Shown here piece by piece: positions 62,341 to 64,000 of a stretch of 64,000 nt of DNA. Both the position numbers and the translations under genes were made by a program. Within the stretch, counting starts at the first letter, position 1. Each line of letters opens with the position of its first letter. The notes beneath the pieces were generated by a model. That model worked only from the letters and a program-made list of their open reading frames with translations, had not been told where the DNA came from and did not search any database. This DNA is from Pelodictyon phaeoclathratiforme BU-1 (GTDB taxonomy: Bacteria; Bacteroidota; Chlorobiia; Chlorobiales; Chlorobiaceae), in contig NC_011060.1 in assembly GCF_000020645.1 (NCBI RefSeq), positions 1,440,501-1,504,500 of the forward strand, written 5' to 3'.

Positions 62341-64000
62341 TCAGAAATGTAAACCAGAGCTCCTTTTTGTTTGTTTTTTTACCGCAGCACAGAAAACCTC
62401 TTCATTCGCCCAGATTTCAACGCTCTCTTTTGCCCTTGTAATACCAGTGTATATAAGTTCTCTTGTGAGGATTTCACTGTCAATCGGTGGCAGAAGCATC
62501 AGCAGGCGATCAAACTCCGAGCCCTGACTTTTGTGAATGGTTATGGCAAATGCGGTTTCATGCTGAGGCAGCCGCTCCGGTGCGATGCTGCGGATTTCGC
62601 CATCTGGAGCGAAAAAAAAGGCTCTTAGGGAACCTCCATTTTCAGGATCGGGGAAAAGTATGCCTGTGTCGCCATTAAAGAGACGCATTGCATAGTTGTT
62701 GACCGTAATCATCAATGGACGGCCGCGATAGAAGGTGCTGGCCGGACTGATAAGAGCCTTACGGGCGAGGATGTTTTCGACTGTTCGATTAAGTCCACTT
62801 ACCCCATAGGGGCCGTCGCGAAGGGCACAGAGTATTCTGAAACGGTCAAACCGCTCCAGCGCCTCAGCGGGCGATGCAGCATCAAGGTAGCTGTGAAAGC
62901 CTTCGACTGCTTTGTTTGCCAGAGCATGTTGCAGCTCTTCAGGTGCAGGCAACTCCTGCCAGGTGACACCGCTTGACCTACTCCTTTTCAGAAGGCTTAC
63001 AGCTTCCCTTTCCAGCCCTTCATTGACGGCCCGACTGATTTCAGCAATACCACTGCCAGGATGAAAACGATAGTTTTTTTCAAGCAAAACCATCGAATTG
63101 CTTAGTGGTGAGGCATTGTTATCTGATCCTGCACTGCAAATATCTCCAAACACCGAACCAGCTTCAACCGATGCGAGCTGATTGTGATCACCAAGAAGAA
63201 TAAGACGTGCGTCAGCTTTGAGTGCTGTTACCAGCAGACTCATCAGTGGCAGAGCAACCATTGAGGCTTCGTCAATGATAACGGTATCAAAAGGAAGAGG
63301 ATTGCTTGCCGAATGGCGAAAGCGGGAGGAACCCGAAATGGTTCCGAGAAGGCGATGAATCGTGACAACATCGTCAGGAATTGCTGATTTCACCTCATCT
63401 GAACAGTCAAGAGTGCGTTTGATATCACTGATGGATGTTTTCAGCCTTGCCGCTGCCTTCCCTGTTGGAGCCGCCATGGCGATCCGCTGCTTCATCCCCC
63501 ACTTCTGCTCACGCAGCAGAGCAAGAATGCGAACAACCGTCGAAGTTTTACCTGTTCCCGGTGCGCCGGAAAGAACACAGAACTGCCTGCGCAGGGCAAA
63601 AACAGTCGCATCCTTCTGACGGTCACTTTCCCGCCTGCCACTTGACGGAAAAAGTCGTTCAAGAGCGTCAAGCAGTATGGTTTCATCAATATTGTCAAAA
63701 GCGGCTCCTGCTTTTCGAAGAATCGTTCTTTGGAGCTCCTGTTCATAATGCCAGTAACGGTAGAGATAGAGGCGACCGGTAGCATCAAGCACCAAAGGAC
63801 GAAAGTGGCCGCCGGGAAAACTGACGACAGTAGCGCTCTTCAAAAGCTCCATCAGAGCATCAAGTCGGGGAAGACGAAACTCCTTGTTCTCAATTACAAT
63901 GCTCTCTTCCGCAATATCCTGAAGGTTCAGGCAACTGCTCCCCTGCCCGACAGCGCTACTGGCAAGGGATACAACAAGACGGAACAGCTCACTTACCCTG
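62341..64000 (-). CDS. recD: RecD subunit of RecBCD exonuclease V, 5' truncated by window edge
   Basis: At least 553 residues; the frame stays open to the right edge (GQGSSCLNLQDIAEES reads on beyond the Met at 63852), so the start lies outside. Superfamily 1B 5'-3' helicase motifs: GAPGTGKTSTVVR, VIIDEASMVALPL, GDHNQLASVEAGSV, and AFAITIHKSQGSEFDRLLMLLP with YTGITRAKESV at the C-terminus. RecD is the faster motor of RecBCD in double-strand break repair and degradation of foreign DNA; recB and recC are probably upstream, off the window. Confidence 0.92.
   Translation of the reverse strand, partial: RVSELFRLVVSLASSAVGQGSSCLNLQDIAEESIVIENKEFRLPRLDALMELLKSATVVSFPGGHFRPLVLDATGRLYLYRYWHYEQELQRTILRKAGAAFDNIDETILLDALERLFPSSGRRESDRQKDATVFALRRQFCVLSGAPGTGKTSTVVRILALLREQKWGMKQRIAMAAPTGKAAARLKTSISDIKRTLDCSDEVKSAIPDDVVTIHRLLGTISGSSRFRHSASNPLPFDTVIIDEASMVALPLMSLLVTALKADARLILLGDHNQLASVEAGSVFGDICSAGSDNNASPLSNSMVLLEKNYRFHPGSGIAEISRAVNEGLEREAVSLLKRSRSSGVTWQELPAPEELQHALANKAVEGFHSYLDAASPAEALERFDRFRILCALRDGPYGVSGLNRTVENILARKALISPASTFYRGRPLMITVNNYAMRLFNGDTGILFPDPENGGSLRAFFFAPDGEIRSIAPERLPQHETAFAITIHKSQGSEFDRLLMLLPPIDSEILTRELIYTGITRAKESVEIWANEEVFCAAVKKQTKRSSGLHF

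Overview
The window looks like chromosome from a green sulfur bacterium (Chlorobiaceae). The main evidence is a complete aclBA pair for ATP-citrate lyase, the signature of the reductive TCA cycle, close to a Chlorobium-type 2[4Fe-4S] ferredoxin with a long spacing in its second cluster motif. A compact argCJBFRG operon fits this assignment. The species is not determined here.

Layout. 1-1.4 kb: the 3' end of a pentapeptide-repeat/DUF1566 gene and a HigBA toxin-antitoxin pair. 1.4-7.5 kb: arginine biosynthesis operon on the minus strand (argC, argJ, argB, argF, argR, argG). 7.7-12.5 kb: plus-strand run of a PstS-like lipoprotein, a diguanylate cyclase and two LolC/E-type permeases. 12.5-19.2 kb: housekeeping genes (GNAT-rubredoxin fusion, TMEM165/GDT1-type transporter, lgt, aclB, aclA, an RRM protein, ferredoxin).

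19.4-35.8 kb is a decayed accessory region. It holds a 0.6-kb element with 32-bp perfect inverted ends, HepT/MntA and VapBC-type toxin-antitoxin pairs, a two-lobed retropepsin-like protein, four broken copies of one Rpn/DUF4351 nuclease-like gene, fragments of a DUF262/HNH gene split by an ISNCY-type insertion with an 8-bp target duplication, an IS200-type insertion inside one Rpn copy, a PGN_0703-type nuclease, a DUF3800 gene and a frameshifted ImmA/IrrE gene.

35.8-52.5 kb is a defence island on the minus strand. Three very large genes overlap by 4 bp each: a 1723-residue YprA/DrmA-like helicase with a DUF1998 region and a C-terminal Vsr/DUF559-like nuclease domain, a 958-residue SNF2 helicase resembling DrmD, and a 1355-residue Eco57I-type adenine methyltransferase resembling DrmMI. 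Downstream lie a DUF4062-TPR protein and a membrane alpha/beta hydrolase. I read this as a condensed DISARM-related system in which helicase, DUF1998 and nuclease are one polypeptide; this is the best candidate for an undescribed system in the window.

52.5-64 kb: an AlbA_2 relic, recD2 overlapping an HU/IHF gene, a triple-PAS/GAF histidine kinase, an AlbA_2 ATPase-like regulator with duplicated winged helices, a family of small secreted Arg/Asp-rich proteins with low-complexity repeats (one frameshifted), and recD running off the right edge.
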